Shown here: piece by piece, positions 25,250 to 33,797 of the stretch
Numbering within the stretch: the first letter of the stretch is position 1
How the letters are laid out: every line of letters starts with the position of its first letter
Assembly (NCBI RefSeq): GCF_029439465.1
Contig: NZ_JAROAV010000015.1
Span: forward strand, 1 to 47,319
DNA from: Luteipulveratus flavus
GTDB taxonomy: Bacteria; Actinomycetota; Actinomycetes; Actinomycetales; Dermatophilaceae
Reading direction: 5' to 3'
Length of the DNA stretch: 47,319 nt
Program-made: the position numbers and the translations under genes
Notes under the pieces: generated by a model
What the model was told of the DNA's origin: nothing
Databases searched by the model: none
What the model saw: only the letters and a program-made list of their open reading frames with translations

Positions 25250-26316
25250 CACGGGCCCTGCTCGTCGGCGAGGACCTGATGCCCCAGGGCCGCGACGTCC
25301 CGCTCGGCGTGGTGCTGGCGGACGTACAGCCGCAGGTCGCTGACGCGCTGCGCGTGCTCGGCGTCGTACGCCAGCGGCGCCGGCCCCATCGCGTGGTCGG
25401 CGACCTGGATGACCGTGTCCACGGCGTCGGCGACCTGGCTGCGAGTGCGGACCGCCAGCAGCTCGGGGAAAACGCCCGGGCCGGACGGCGAGTCGACCGC
25501 CCCGGCCGCCGCCACCAGCGCCTCCCGCGCCGACGCGAGCGCGAGGTCGAGCCGGCCGACGTGCAGCTCGGCGATCTGGTCGGGCTCGCGCTTGCGGACC
25601 TGCTCGACGACGCGTCGGGCGATCCCGACCGCTCCCCCATACCAGATCGCGGCGACGCCGATGCCGCCCCAGGCGAAGCCGGGACGGGTGAGGTACCAAC
25701 CGTTCTCGCCGACAGGATCCGCCTCCACGCCGGTGAGATCTACGCCCGAGCTGGTGATCAGCGGGAGGCCGTGCCCGACCCAGGTGCCCTTGGCCGGGAC
25801 CGGCTCGACGCCGTCCTGACGCAGGTCGACGGCGAACAGCCGACGCGTGGAGTCGTCGACCCACGCCGTGATCAGGGCGTGGGAGACGCGTCCGGCGAGC
25901 GAGCACCACGGCTTGTGCCCGTCCAGCACCCATCCGCCCCCGTGGGCGGTCGCGCGCAGGCGCTCGCCGGGCCCTTCTGCCGCGTACACGCCCCAGGTCG
26001 TGTCGGGGGGCGCCGACCTGTCCGCCTCGGCCAGGATCGCGAGCGCGTCCAGGTGCGGCTCGACCGCTCGCGCGACGGTGAGATCGACGGCTCCGAGCGT
26101 GGCCAGCGCGGACCAGAGCTCGACCGTCCGTCCGTGACCGGGACGCGGCAGGCCGGCGCCTCGTGACGAGGCGAGCTCCAGCGCGCAGCCCACGACGTCG
26201 TCCGCGCGGCTCGCCCGGCTCGCCTTGCACGCCAGATCGTCGAGCGCGTCGCGTCCGTCGGCCGGTGCGGCCAGCACCACCGTGCGCGGGCCTGCTGGAT
26301 CTTCTCGGTCGGTCAC
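25246..26316 (-). CDS. Acyl-CoA dehydrogenase family flavoprotein
   Basis: 356 aa, slightly short for the family (about 380). The middle beta domain is clear (TTWGVYAAEGPGERLRA, VLDGHKPWCSLAGRVSHALITAWV, then GWYLTRPGFAWGGIGVAAIWYGGAVGIA), and the C-terminal helices carry a PLAYDAEHAQRVSDL segment. It probably holds FAD. The N-terminal domain is reduced, so the substrate may not be a plain fatty acyl-CoA. First gene of a three-gene operon with the deacetylase/methyltransferase and the glycosyltransferase, overlapping each by four bases. GGAAGG seven bases before the GTG supports the start. Confidence 0.82.
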   Translation of the reverse strand: MTDREDPAGPRTVVLAAPADGRDALDDLACKASRASRADDVVGCALELASSRGAGLPRPGHGRTVELWSALATLGAVDLTVARAVEPHLDALAILAEADRSAPPDTTWGVYAAEGPGERLRATAHGGGWVLDGHKPWCSLAGRVSHALITAWVDDSTRRLFAVDLRQDGVEPVPAKGTWVGHGLPLITSSGVDLTGVEADPVGENGWYLTRPGFAWGGIGVAAIWYGGAVGIARRVVEQVRKREPDQIAELHVGRLDLALASAREALVAAAGAVDSPSGPGVFPELLAVRTRSQVADAVDTVIQVADHAMGPAPLAYDAEHAQRVSDLRLYVRQHHAERDVAALGHQVLADEQGPW

Positions 26317-26397
26317 GCGCTCGCCTTCCGTCGGGCAGGTTCACCAGTGCGGTGTGAACATGCCCGGTGGCGGCGGGAGGGAAACCCTGCGGCTCAG

Positions 26398-27036
26398 TCA
26401 GTCACGGCCGGAGGGCGACCAGATCATCCGACGGAAGACGCGCAGGGACTCGTTCACCATGGCCTCCTTCTCCGGCGTCGAGGCGCCGACGAACGGGCCG
26501 TCGATCATCAGCAGGGCCAGCCCGTGGACCAGACCCCACGCGGTCAGCTCGATGCCCGTGCGGTCGTCCTCGGGCAGCGCGCCGAGCCGGATCAGCGCCT
26601 CGATCTCCCCCATCAGCATCCCGTGCGGGTGCTCCGGGTCAGAGAGGTGGCTGTCGTCCTTCATCGCCAGTCCGGCGTCCCGGCCGAAGGCGGTCTGGTA
26701 GAGCCCGGGCTCGGCCAGCGCGAAGTCGAGGTAGCCACGGCCGATCGCAGCCAGCCGGGCCTGGATGTGCTCAACGGGGTCGTCCTCCGCCGCCACGACC
26801 GCGAGCCGGGCTCGCATCGCGTCCGCCAGGCGACTCGTCGCCTCCTCCTTCGCGGCCATGAACAGCTCCTCGTGGCCGGCGAAGTGCCGGTACGCCGCCG
26901 TCGGGGTCACGCCGACCTCGCGGGCCGCGGCGCGCACCGTCACCGCCTCCGGGCCGCCGCGAGACGCCAGCTGCGCCGCCGCCTGAACCAGGGCGTTGCG
27001 CAGATCTCCGTGGTGGTACGGCTTCCGAGGAACCAT
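26398..27036 (-). CDS. TetR/AcrR family repressor
   Basis: 212 aa from this ATG. Residues 5-55 are the TetR helix-turn-helix (PYHHGDLRNALVQAAAQLA ... VGVTPTAAYRHFAGHEELF). Residues about 85-205 match the TetR C-terminal WHG-type ligand domain (LTAWGLVHGLALLMIDG). It is divergent from the MMPL exporter gene and most likely represses it. A GTG six codons upstream (27054) would add MSTSIS but falls within the operator-like repeats, so I prefer the ATG. The ligand is unknown. Confidence 0.88.
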   Translation of the reverse strand: MVPRKPYHHGDLRNALVQAAAQLASRGGPEAVTVRAAAREVGVTPTAAYRHFAGHEELFMAAKEEATSRLADAMRARLAVVAAEDDPVEHIQARLAAIGRGYLDFALAEPGLYQTAFGRDAGLAMKDDSHLSDPEHPHGMLMGEIEALIRLGALPEDDRTGIELTAWGLVHGLALLMIDGPFVGASTPEKEAMVNESLRVFRRMIWSPSGRD

Positions 27037-27047
27037 GGAAATGGATG

Positions 27048-27107
27048 TTGACACCCGTGCACATCGATGACAAGTTAACAGGCACCAAGTTTACGCCCGT
27101 GCACATC
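27048..27107. promoter_or_regulatory. Operator/promoter region between tetR and MMPL genes
   Basis: CCCGTGCACATC occurs twice in direct order, at 27054-27065 and 27096-27107, 42 bp apart (four helical turns); each contains the palindrome GTGCAC. Between them CAAGTTAAC (27071) and CAAGTTTAC (27086) form a second direct repeat 15 bp apart. TTGACA at 27048 is a good -35 box. The region is much richer in A and T than its flanks. Confidence 0.65.
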
Positions 27108-27120
27108 TCCAGGGGAACCC

Positions 27121-29322
27121 ATGCTCCGTCCACTCGCACACCTCGTCGTCAGACGGGCTCGGCTGGTCCTAGCCGCGTCCGTCGTCGTCCTCCTCGCCGC
27201 CGCCGTCGTCGGTGTCGGCGCCTTCAGCAAGCTCCAGGGCGGCGGGTTCGAGGACCCGGCCGCCGACTCCACCCGGGCCGGCACCGTCGTCTCGCAGCGG
27301 TTCGCGGACGACCCCGACCTCGTCCTCGTCATCGACGCGGGCCGCCCCGTCGACCAGGTCGCCGCCCAGGGCCGCGCCCTCACCCAGCGACTCGCGCAGG
27401 AGCAGGGCCTGACCTCGGTCGCGTCGTACTGGACCACCGGCGCGCCCTCGATGAGGTCCTCCGACGGCACGAAGGCGATGGTCGTCGCCACCATCCCCGG
27501 TGAGTTCGACCAGCAGGCCGAGGTCGCCCAGCACGTCGTCGACACCTACGGCGGCACCCGCTCCGGCCTGCAGGTCGACGTCAGCGGCGAGAGCGGGGTC
27601 AACCTCGACGTCACCTCGCAGATCACCGGCGACCTCGCGTTCGCCGAGGCCATCGCCATCCCGCTCATGCTCGCCCTGCTCGGCCTCGCGTTCGGCAGCC
27701 TCGTCGCCGCGCTGCTGCCGCTGGCCATCGGCGTCATCGCGATCTTCGGAACGTTCGCCGAGCTGTCCGTCCTCGGCTCGCTGACCGACGTCTCGGTCTT
27801 CGCGATCAACCTCACGACGAGCCTCGGCCTCGGTCTGGCCGTCGACTACGCGCTGCTCATGGTGAGCCGCTACCGCGAGGAGCTCGCACTCGGCCGCTCA
27901 CCCGACGACGCCGTCGTCCGTACGGTCGAGACCGCCGGGCGCACGATCGTGTTCAGCGCCTCCACGGTGGCGGTCGCCCTCGGTGCGCTGATGCTGTTTC
28001 CGCTGTTCTTCCTGCGCTCGTTCGCGTACGCCGGGATCGGCGTGATCGTCATCGCGATGCTCGCGGCGCTGGTCGTCCTCCCCGCCCTGCTCACGGTGCT
28101 GGGCACACGGGTCAACGCGGGCCGGCTGCCCTGGGTCAAGGACACGCCGCGCACGGTGGCGCCGTTCTGGGGTCGCCTCGCGGGTACGGCGATGCGCCGC
28201 CCGGCGCTGACCGCTCTGCCGGTCGTCGCCGGCCTGCTGCTGCTGGCCTCTCCCCTGGCGCACGTCTCGTTCGGCACGCCCGACGACCGGGTGCTGCCCA
28301 CGACAGCGACCAGCCGGATCGCCGGGGACGCCCTGCGGGAGGACTTCACCGCGGACGACACCGACGCCATCACCGTGGTGAGCAGCCGCGCCGTCTCGCC
28401 CACGGCCGTCACGTCGTACGCCGCCGACCTGTCCCGCCTCGGCGGGGTCGAGCGCGTCGACTCCAGCGCCGGCACCTTCGTCCGCGGCAGCCGGGTCGCG
28501 ACGTCCCCCGCGGACGCCCGCAACGGACGGCCGGAGGCCCAACGCTTGTCGGTCGTGATGCGGTACGACGCGCAGTCCGACCAGGCGAAGGACCTGCTCG
28601 CCGACGTCCGCGACCTGCCGCAGCCCGCGGGTACCACCTTCCTCGCCGGCGGAACCACCGCGACGCTGGTGGACGGCCAGGACGCGATCACCTCGCGCAT
28701 CCCGCTGGCCGCCGGCATCATCGCGATCACGACGTTCGTGCTGCTCTTCCTCTTCACCGGAAGCCTGCTGCAACCGCTGCGAGCGTTGGTGCTCAACGTG
28801 ATCGGGCTGTCGGCGACGCTCGGCGCGATGGTGTGGATCTTCGAGGACGGACACCTCGCGAGCTGGCTCGGGTTCACCCCTCAGCCGCTCAACACCAGCA
28901 TGCTGCTGCTGATGTTCTGCATCACCTTCGGCCTCTCGATGGACTACGAGGTCTTCGTGATGAGCCGCATCAAGGAGCTGCACGAGGCGGGCGCGGGCAT
29001 CCGCGAGGCGGTCACCACCGGTCTCGCGCGCAGCGGCCGGATCGTGTCGATGGCCGCGGTGATCCTGGCGGTGAGCTTCTTCGCCTTCGGGACCAGCTCG
29101 GTCAGCTTCCTGCAGATGTTCGGTCTGGGCGCAGGGCTCGCGATCCTGATCGACGCGACCCTGATCCGCGGCGTGCTCGTCCCGGCCGCCATGCGGCTCA
29201 TGGGCGACCGCGCCTGGTGGGCTCCCGCACCGCTGGCCCGGCTGCACCGCCGGTTCGGCCTGTCGGAGGCGCCCTCGGCGGAGGTCCCCGTCCCGGCGCA
29301 GCGCGTCCCCGTCGACGCCTGA
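27121..29322 (+). CDS. MMPL family RND transporter
   Basis: 733 aa, two MMPL repeats. TM1 is at residues about 15-35, an extracytoplasmic loop to about 165, then five helices (about 170-340) including the MMPL signature GLGLAVDYALLMVSRYREEL; the second half repeats this with FGLSMDYEVFVMSRIKELHE. The Asp-Tyr pairs in both halves are the proton-relay residues of MmpL proteins. The family exports lipids, siderophores or drugs. AGGGGAA lies before the ATG. Divergent TetR gene and shared operator suggest inducible efflux. The short C-terminal tail lacks the long cytosolic domain of mycobacterial MmpL3. Confidence 0.92.
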   Translation: MLRPLAHLVVRRARLVLAASVVVLLAAAVVGVGAFSKLQGGGFEDPAADSTRAGTVVSQRFADDPDLVLVIDAGRPVDQVAAQGRALTQRLAQEQGLTSVASYWTTGAPSMRSSDGTKAMVVATIPGEFDQQAEVAQHVVDTYGGTRSGLQVDVSGESGVNLDVTSQITGDLAFAEAIAIPLMLALLGLAFGSLVAALLPLAIGVIAIFGTFAELSVLGSLTDVSVFAINLTTSLGLGLAVDYALLMVSRYREELALGRSPDDAVVRTVETAGRTIVFSASTVAVALGALMLFPLFFLRSFAYAGIGVIVIAMLAALVVLPALLTVLGTRVNAGRLPWVKDTPRTVAPFWGRLAGTAMRRPALTALPVVAGLLLLASPLAHVSFGTPDDRVLPTTATSRIAGDALREDFTADDTDAITVVSSRAVSPTAVTSYAADLSRLGGVERVDSSAGTFVRGSRVATSPADARNGRPEAQRLSVVMRYDAQSDQAKDLLADVRDLPQPAGTTFLAGGTTATLVDGQDAITSRIPLAAGIIAITTFVLLFLFTGSLLQPLRALVLNVIGLSATLGAMVWIFEDGHLASWLGFTPQPLNTSMLLLMFCITFGLSMDYEVFVMSRIKELHEAGAGIREAVTTGLARSGRIVSMAAVILAVSFFAFGTSSVSFLQMFGLGAGLAILIDATLIRGVLVPAAMRLMGDRAWWAPAPLARLHRRFGLSEAPSAEVPVPAQRVPVDA

Positions 29323-29333
29323 CGCACGCCCGT

Positions 29334-29372
29334 ACGCCGGTCGCGCTCCCTCGGGGGGAGGGCGGCCGGCGT
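29334..29372. terminator. Bidirectional terminator, MMPL and amidase genes
   Basis: ACGCCGG and CCGGCGT close a GC-rich hairpin with inner pairing CGCGCTCCC/GGGAGGGCG, between two convergent genes. Confidence 0.7.
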
Positions 29373-29379
29373 TCGGCCG

Positions 29380-30231
29380 TCAGCGGGCGAGGTAGGTCCG
29401 GATCGCGCCGGCGAGTCCCGCCGCCTCACGCTGCCGGAACGCCGGGTCCGACAGCAGGGCGGCGTCCGTCCGGTTGCGCATGTTGCCGGTCTCGATCATC
29501 ACCGCCGGCACGGTGGAGAGGTTCAGCGTGCCGAGGTCGGGCCGGCGGGTCAGGCCGACGCCGCCGCCGGTGTACGTCGCGTACGGCATCCCGGTGCTCT
29601 TCGCGAATGCGGCGCGGACCGTGGTGGCGAGCTGCGCCGACGCCGCCTGCACCGAAGCACCACCGGTCATCCGGCTCGCCTGCAGCACGTGGAACCCGCG
29701 TGCGCTCGCAGCAGAGTTGCCGTCCGCGTGGATCGACAACATGAGGTCGGCCTTCGCACGGCCGCCCGACCGGCCGCGGACGTCGATGCACGGGCCGACC
29801 CCGTCGTCGGTCGGCCTGGTCAGGACGACCCGTGCGCCCTGGGCGCGCAGGAGGCTCGCCAACCGGTTTGCGACGTCCCACACCTGCGCGTGCTCGGCGT
29901 ACCCGGCGTTCGTCGCAGTTCCGGTGCTGTTGCACGGCTTTCGCACGCCGAAGCCCGCGTCCACCGTCCGGTTCACCTGGCGGAGCGCGCGCGCGTTGCC
30001 GCCATTGTGCCCGGGGTCGATCACGATGACCCGACCGCGCAGCGCTGGCCTGCCGGCCGTCGACGGGGCGCTCGTGGTGGTGCTCGATGTCGGCGTCGGC
30101 GCGACCGTCGACGACGTCGAGCCCGAGGCCGTCGGAGTGGCGGACAGGCGACCGGACGACTCCTCGCCGCTGCACGCCGACGCTCCGACGACCAGCGTCA
30201 GGACGAGAGCGGGAACTCCGATGGCACGCAT
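29380..30231 (-). CDS. N-acetylmuramoyl-L-alanine amidase (Amidase_3), lipoprotein
   Basis: 283 aa from this ATG. A lipoprotein signal peptide ends in the lipobox VGASAC with Cys20, then a Ser/Thr linker to about residue 60. The Amidase_3 domain (about 65-280) has the zinc His in IDPGHNGG, a Glu near NAGYAEH, the second His in LSIHADGN and the catalytic Glu in MIETGNMRN. It resembles mycobacterial Ami1 (Rv3717), which cuts the amide between MurNAc and the stem peptide in cell separation. TAGGGT seven bases before the ATG suggests a leaderless mRNA; a GTG 11 codons upstream would give an unusually long signal. Confidence 0.87.
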   Translation of the reverse strand: MRAIGVPALVLTLVVGASACSGEESSGRLSATPTASGSTSSTVAPTPTSSTTTSAPSTAGRPALRGRVIVIDPGHNGGNARALRQVNRTVDAGFGVRKPCNSTGTATNAGYAEHAQVWDVANRLASLLRAQGARVVLTRPTDDGVGPCIDVRGRSGGRAKADLMLSIHADGNSAASARGFHVLQASRMTGGASVQAASAQLATTVRAAFAKSTGMPYATYTGGGVGLTRRPDLGTLNLSTVPAVMIETGNMRNRTDAALLSDPAFRQREAAGLAGAIRTYLAR

Positions 30232-30339
30232 TCCCCGAACCCTACGCAGGGTCCGATCGTTCACGCCGGATCGGCCGGCGGCAGCCCGCGACCGCCCCTC
30301 GTGAGGGCCCGGGTGGTCGGCCCCACCGCCCCGACCCGT

Positions 30340-30345
30340 TAGAAT
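30340..30345 (+). promoter_or_regulatory. -10 box (TAGAAT) of the DEAD-box helicase transcript
   Basis: TAGAAT is close to consensus and unusual in this GC-rich gap. Transcription would begin near 30352, giving a leader of about 120 nt before the helicase start. Confidence 0.5.
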
Positions 30346-30347
30346 TC

Positions 30348-30434
30348 ATGGTGGAGCTCGTCCAGTCTTGCCTCGGGCTCCCCTTGACGTGGTCCCCCCA
30401 TTTCATGCGCCGCCGCGGGCGACCCGCCTGCTGA
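30348..30434 (+). CDS. Possible leader peptide upstream of the DEAD-box gene
   Basis: A 28-codon ORF, MVELVQSC...MRRRGRPAC, that ends 40 bp before the helicase start. If transcription starts near 30352 the ATG is lost, and the GTG at 30351 would be a leaderless start. The peptide ends in a basic run and Cys. Around it the RNA can form GGAGC/GCTCC and GCGGG/CCCGC stems. Whether it is translated is unknown; cold-shock helicases often have long regulated leaders. Confidence 0.4.
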   Translation: MVELVQSCLGLPLTWSPHFMRRRGRPAC

Positions 30435-30474
30435 GCGAGCTGGGCGAGACACCATGTGCATCGGAGCAATCCTG

Positions 30475-32010
30475 TTGTCCAGCAATGCTTTTGCGCGCCT
30501 CGGCGTGCCCGCTTCGCTGTGCTCGGCCCTCACCGAGCGCGGCATCGACGAGCCCACCCCGATCCAGGCCGCCACCCTGCCCGACTCCCTCGCCGGACGT
30601 GACGTCCTCGGCCGCGGGCGTACGGGCTCCGGGAAGACCTACGCCTTCCTGCTGCCGGTCGTGACCCGACTCACATCCTCGGGCCGGCGCGCTCAGCCGA
30701 GCCGGCCCCGTTCGCTGATCCTGGCGCCGACCCGCGAGCTCGCGACCCAGATCGCCGAGGCGCTCGCTCCGCTGGCCGCCGCGGCCGGTCTGAGCACCCT
30801 CACCGTCTTCGGCGGCGTCGGCCAGAACCCGCAGGTCCGCGGGCTGCGCGCCGGCGTCGACATCCTCATCGCCTGCCCGGGCCGGCTGCTGGACCTGATG
30901 GGCCAGGGCGCCTGCCAGCTCGACCAGGTCGAGATCACCGTGCTCGACGAGGCCGACCACATGGCCGACCTCGGCTTCCTGCCCGGCGTGAAGCGCATCC
31001 TCGACGCCACCCCGAAGCGCACCCAGCGGCTGCTCTTCTCCGCCACCCTGGACGCCGGTGTCGACGTCATCGTGAAGCGGTACCTCTCGAACCCCGTGAC
31101 GCACGAGACCGACTCGGCGCAGTCGCCGGTGTCCACGATGGAGCACCACGTGTTCCACGTCAGCGTCGACCACCGTCTCGCGGTGCTGACCGACCTCGCC
31201 GCGGCACCCGGCCGCACCGTCGTCTTCACCCGCACCAAGCACGGCGCGAAGAAGCTCGCCAAGCAGCTGAACGCCCAGTCCGTGCCGGCCGTGGAGCTGC
31301 ACGGCAACCTCGGCCAGGGCGCCCGGCAGCGCAACCTCGAGGCGTTCCACTCGGGGCGGGCAACCGTGCTGGTGGCCACGGACATCGCGGCACGCGGCAT
31401 CCACGTCGACGACGTCGCGCTGGTCGTCCACGCCGACCCACCGGTCGAGCACAAGGCGTACCTGCACCGCGCCGGCCGCACCGCCCGGGCCGGAGCGGAC
31501 GGCACGGTCATCACGCTGATGCTCGACGACCAGGTCAAGGACGTCCGCGCTCTCACCCGCGCCGCGGGCATCAAGCCGCGAACGACCCGTGTCGACCCGC
31601 AGCACCCGGTGCTGACCGAGGTCGCCCCGGGTGAGCGCACCTACATCGGCGCCCTGGTGCTCACGGCGCCCGGGCAGCAGTCCGGCAGCCGTCCGGCCGG
31701 CCAGCCCCGCTCCGGCGGACGCGGTCAGGGTGGACGAGGCCAGGGCGGCCGCGGCGGGCAGGCCGGCCGCGGCGAGGGAGCACGCGGCCAGGGCGAGCGC
31801 GGACGCGGTCGCGGCCGAGGGGGCCGTGGAGCCGCCGGCGGCAGCGGTCAGCAGACCACGACCCGTACCTCCGGCTCCGGCTCCGGCTCCGGCGGCCAGC
31901 GCACGTCCTCCGGCGGCGGTGGCGGCCGGGCGACGGTGTACTCGACCTCGTCGAACGGCAGCGCGGCCGCGTTCTCCGCGCGCAGCTCGGCGGGTCGGCG
32001 CAGCCGCTGA
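30475..32010 (+). CDS. DEAD-box RNA helicase with Gly/Arg-rich tail
   Basis: 511 aa from TTG, which has GGAG eight bases upstream; an ATG at 30454 is the alternative. All helicase motifs are present: Q motif (PTPIQ), Walker A RTGSGKT near 49-55, PTRELATQI, DEAD at about 158, SATLD, then ARGIHVDDVALVVH and HRAGRTARAG. From about residue 395 the protein is a Gly/Arg-rich then Ser/Gly-rich disordered tail that would bind RNA and promote condensates. This is the RhlE/DeaD-like type tied to ribosome assembly and growth in the cold. The 120-nt leader with its short ORF suggests post-transcriptional control. A shared terminator follows. Confidence 0.92.
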   Translation: MSSNAFARLGVPASLCSALTERGIDEPTPIQAATLPDSLAGRDVLGRGRTGSGKTYAFLLPVVTRLTSSGRRAQPSRPRSLILAPTRELATQIAEALAPLAAAAGLSTLTVFGGVGQNPQVRGLRAGVDILIACPGRLLDLMGQGACQLDQVEITVLDEADHMADLGFLPGVKRILDATPKRTQRLLFSATLDAGVDVIVKRYLSNPVTHETDSAQSPVSTMEHHVFHVSVDHRLAVLTDLAAAPGRTVVFTRTKHGAKKLAKQLNAQSVPAVELHGNLGQGARQRNLEAFHSGRATVLVATDIAARGIHVDDVALVVHADPPVEHKAYLHRAGRTARAGADGTVITLMLDDQVKDVRALTRAAGIKPRTTRVDPQHPVLTEVAPGERTYIGALVLTAPGQQSGSRPAGQPRSGGRGQGGRGQGGRGGQAGRGEGARGQGERGRGRGRGGRGAAGGSGQQTTTRTSGSGSGSGGQRTSSGGGGGRATVYSTSSNGSAAAFSARSSAGRRSR

Positions 32011-32022
32011 CCAGCCTCATCG

Positions 32023-32065
32023 ACGCCGAAGGCCGGTCCCGACGAACGGGACCGGCCTTCGGCGT
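32023..32065. terminator. Bidirectional terminator, DEAD-box and DUF6918 genes
   Basis: An 18-bp perfect stem, ACGCCGAAGGCCGGTCCC against its complement, with a 7-base loop between convergent genes. Confidence 0.88.
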
Positions 32066-32079
32066 ACGTGAGGTGCTGG

Positions 32080-32514
32080 TCAGGCGGCGTGCTTCTGCAC
32101 GACCGCGCCGACGCGCGGCAGAGCGGCCTTGACGTTGTCGTGGGCCTTGCCGCGCAGGCTGCCGTACGCCTTGCGGAGCACGTCGCGGTCGGTGGCCTCC
32201 GCGCGGCGGTCGGTCACGGCGAGGAGCGCGTCAGCGGCCTCGTCGCCCCGGCCGGCCAGGTAGCCGCCGAAGTCGCCCACGCCGCCGAAGTCCACCCAGA
32301 ACGGCTCGAGCGCCGTCGCGATCTCCGGGAGCATGCGGTCGGTGGCGCTGGCAGCGATGTCCGAGCGGACCTTCTTGGCGGTCCCGTAGGCAGCCTTGAT
32401 GGCGGTGCCGGACAGGCCCTTCTTCTCGCTCACCTCGGTGTCGATGGTGGCGGCGAGGTCAGCAACGACAGCGGGACGGCGCTGCTCGTCGAGCAGGGAT
32501 GCTGCGAGGGTCAC
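32080..32514 (-). CDS. DUF6918-like hypothetical protein
   Basis: 144 aa, all helical by composition, Ala-rich, no membrane segment. It has the look of the actinobacterial DUF6918 family: start MTLAASLLDEQRRPAVVADL, then ATIDTEVSEKKGLSGTAIKAAYGTAKKV, and a C-terminal ...ALPRVGAVVQKHAA. Function unknown. The sequence recalls helical-bundle stress proteins, but I see no catalytic motif. It converges on the DEAD-box gene across a terminator and is divergent from the SDR gene. Confidence 0.7.
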   Translation of the reverse strand: MTLAASLLDEQRRPAVVADLAATIDTEVSEKKGLSGTAIKAAYGTAKKVRSDIAASATDRMLPEIATALEPFWVDFGGVGDFGGYLAGRGDEAADALLAVTDRRAEATDRDVLRKAYGSLRGKAHDNVKAALPRVGAVVQKHAA

Positions 32515-32669
32515 AGGTGTGGCCTTTCGTGATCGGGGGGGAAGTCGCCCAACCGTACGATGCCTGCCGCCGCGATGGCAGGCGGGTCACCACAATTCGT
32601 GCGACATCGACTCGACTAGCGTGGGCGGCGACGCATCAGCGACCGTCTCGCCGAGCAGGAGGAGTCCTC

Positions 32670-33419
32670 GTGGACCTGCAGCACAAGGTGATCTGGGTCG
32701 TCGGCGCCTCCAGCGGCATCGGCGCCGCCGTCGCCCGTGAGGCGCAGGCCCGCGGCGCCCAGGTGGCCATCACGGCTCGTCGCGAGCAGGAGCTCGTCGA
32801 GGTCTCGGGCGGCGCGATGCTGGTGCTGCCCGCCGACGTCACCGACCCCGAGGCGATGGTCGACTGCGCGTCGACGATCGAGCGACGCCTCGGGCCGATC
32901 GACGTCGTCGTCATCGGAGCGGGTGCGTGGGCCCCGATGGACATCCGCGCCTGGGACACCCAGGCGTTCGCCGACACCGTGCAGGTCAACCTCGTCGGCA
33001 CGAGCAACACCATCGGCGCGGTCCTGCCGAGCATGCTGCGCCGTCGCACCGGGACCATCGCCGGCATCACCTCTCCCGCCGGGTACCGGGGCTTCCCCAC
33101 CGTGGAGGCGTACGGCGCGACCAAGGCCGGCATGCTCAACCTGCTGGAGGGCCTGCGCGCGCAGGGGCAGCAGCACGGCATCCACGTGACGACCATCGCG
33201 CCGACCGCCGTACGCACCCGGCTGGCGACCGCCTCCCGGCTGCGGCTCCCGTTCAGCATCGACCCCGACGTCGCGGGCCGGGCGATCTGCGACGGGCTCG
33301 AGCGGGAGCGCGTCGAGATCGCCTTCCCGCACCGGATGGCGTTGCCGCTCAAGCTCATCCGGCTGACCCCCGTACGCGCCTGGCCGGCTCTCGCCGACCG
33401 GCTCACCCGCGGACGCTGA
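32670..33419 (+). CDS. Short-chain dehydrogenase/reductase
   Basis: 249 aa, classical SDR. The cofactor motif is GASSGIG (12-18); Ser135, Tyr148 and Lys152 form the catalytic set (TSPAGYRG, EAYGATKAG). The usual NNAG is replaced by GAGAW, a common variation. TARREQEL after beta-2 points to NADP(H) through its Arg pair. The C terminus is basic and amphipathic (FPHRMALPLKLIRLTPVRAWPAL) and may touch the membrane, so a lipid or quinone substrate is possible. AGGAGGAG eight bases before the GTG decides the start. Confidence 0.88.
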   Translation: MDLQHKVIWVVGASSGIGAAVAREAQARGAQVAITARREQELVEVSGGAMLVLPADVTDPEAMVDCASTIERRLGPIDVVVIGAGAWAPMDIRAWDTQAFADTVQVNLVGTSNTIGAVLPSMLRRRTGTIAGITSPAGYRGFPTVEAYGATKAGMLNLLEGLRAQGQQHGIHVTTIAPTAVRTRLATASRLRLPFSIDPDVAGRAICDGLERERVEIAFPHRMALPLKLIRLTPVRAWPALADRLTRGR

Positions 33420-33440
33420 CCGGCCCGACGCGCGCGACGC

Positions 33441-33797
33441 TCAGGCGACCAGCCACCAGCCCAGCGCGGCGGCGAGCACGCCGCCCACGACCGACACCCC
33501 GAGATTGAGCAGCGCCGTGGTCAGCCGGCCGCCCTCCGCGAGCCGCCACGTCTCGAAGCTGAACGTGCTGAACGTCGTCAGCGCCCCGCAGAACCCCGTC
33601 CCGACGAACGCGTACGCGGACCCGTCCAGACCGGCCGCGGCCGCGCCGAGCACGAACGAGCCGAGCAGGTTCACCGTGAGCGTGCCGTACGGCATCGGCG
33701 ACGCGCGCAGCCCGCGTACCCAGCCGTCGATCAGGTAGCGAGCCGGCGCGCCGGCGCAGCCCCCGAGGGCGACCATCAACCAGGAGAGGGCGCTCAT
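33441..33797 (-). CDS. crcB: Fluoride channel Fluc/CrcB, subunit 1
   Basis: 118 aa with four hydrophobic helices. Visible CrcB features: the N-terminal GGCAGAPARYL, the central TVNLLGSFVLG with its Asn, and the pore motif GTGFCGALTTFSTFSFE with the Phe-Ser-Thr-Phe of the Na+ site and fluoride path. The ATG overlaps the stop of the preceding crcB by four bases. Paired crcB genes in actinobacteria and firmicutes make hetero-dimeric Fluc channels that leak fluoride out of the cell. No fluoride riboswitch is evident ahead of the pair. Confidence 0.93.
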   Translation of the reverse strand: MSALSWLMVALGGCAGAPARYLIDGWVRGLRASPMPYGTLTVNLLGSFVLGAAAAGLDGSAYAFVGTGFCGALTTFSTFSFETWRLAEGGRLTTALLNLGVSVVGGVLAAALGWWLVA

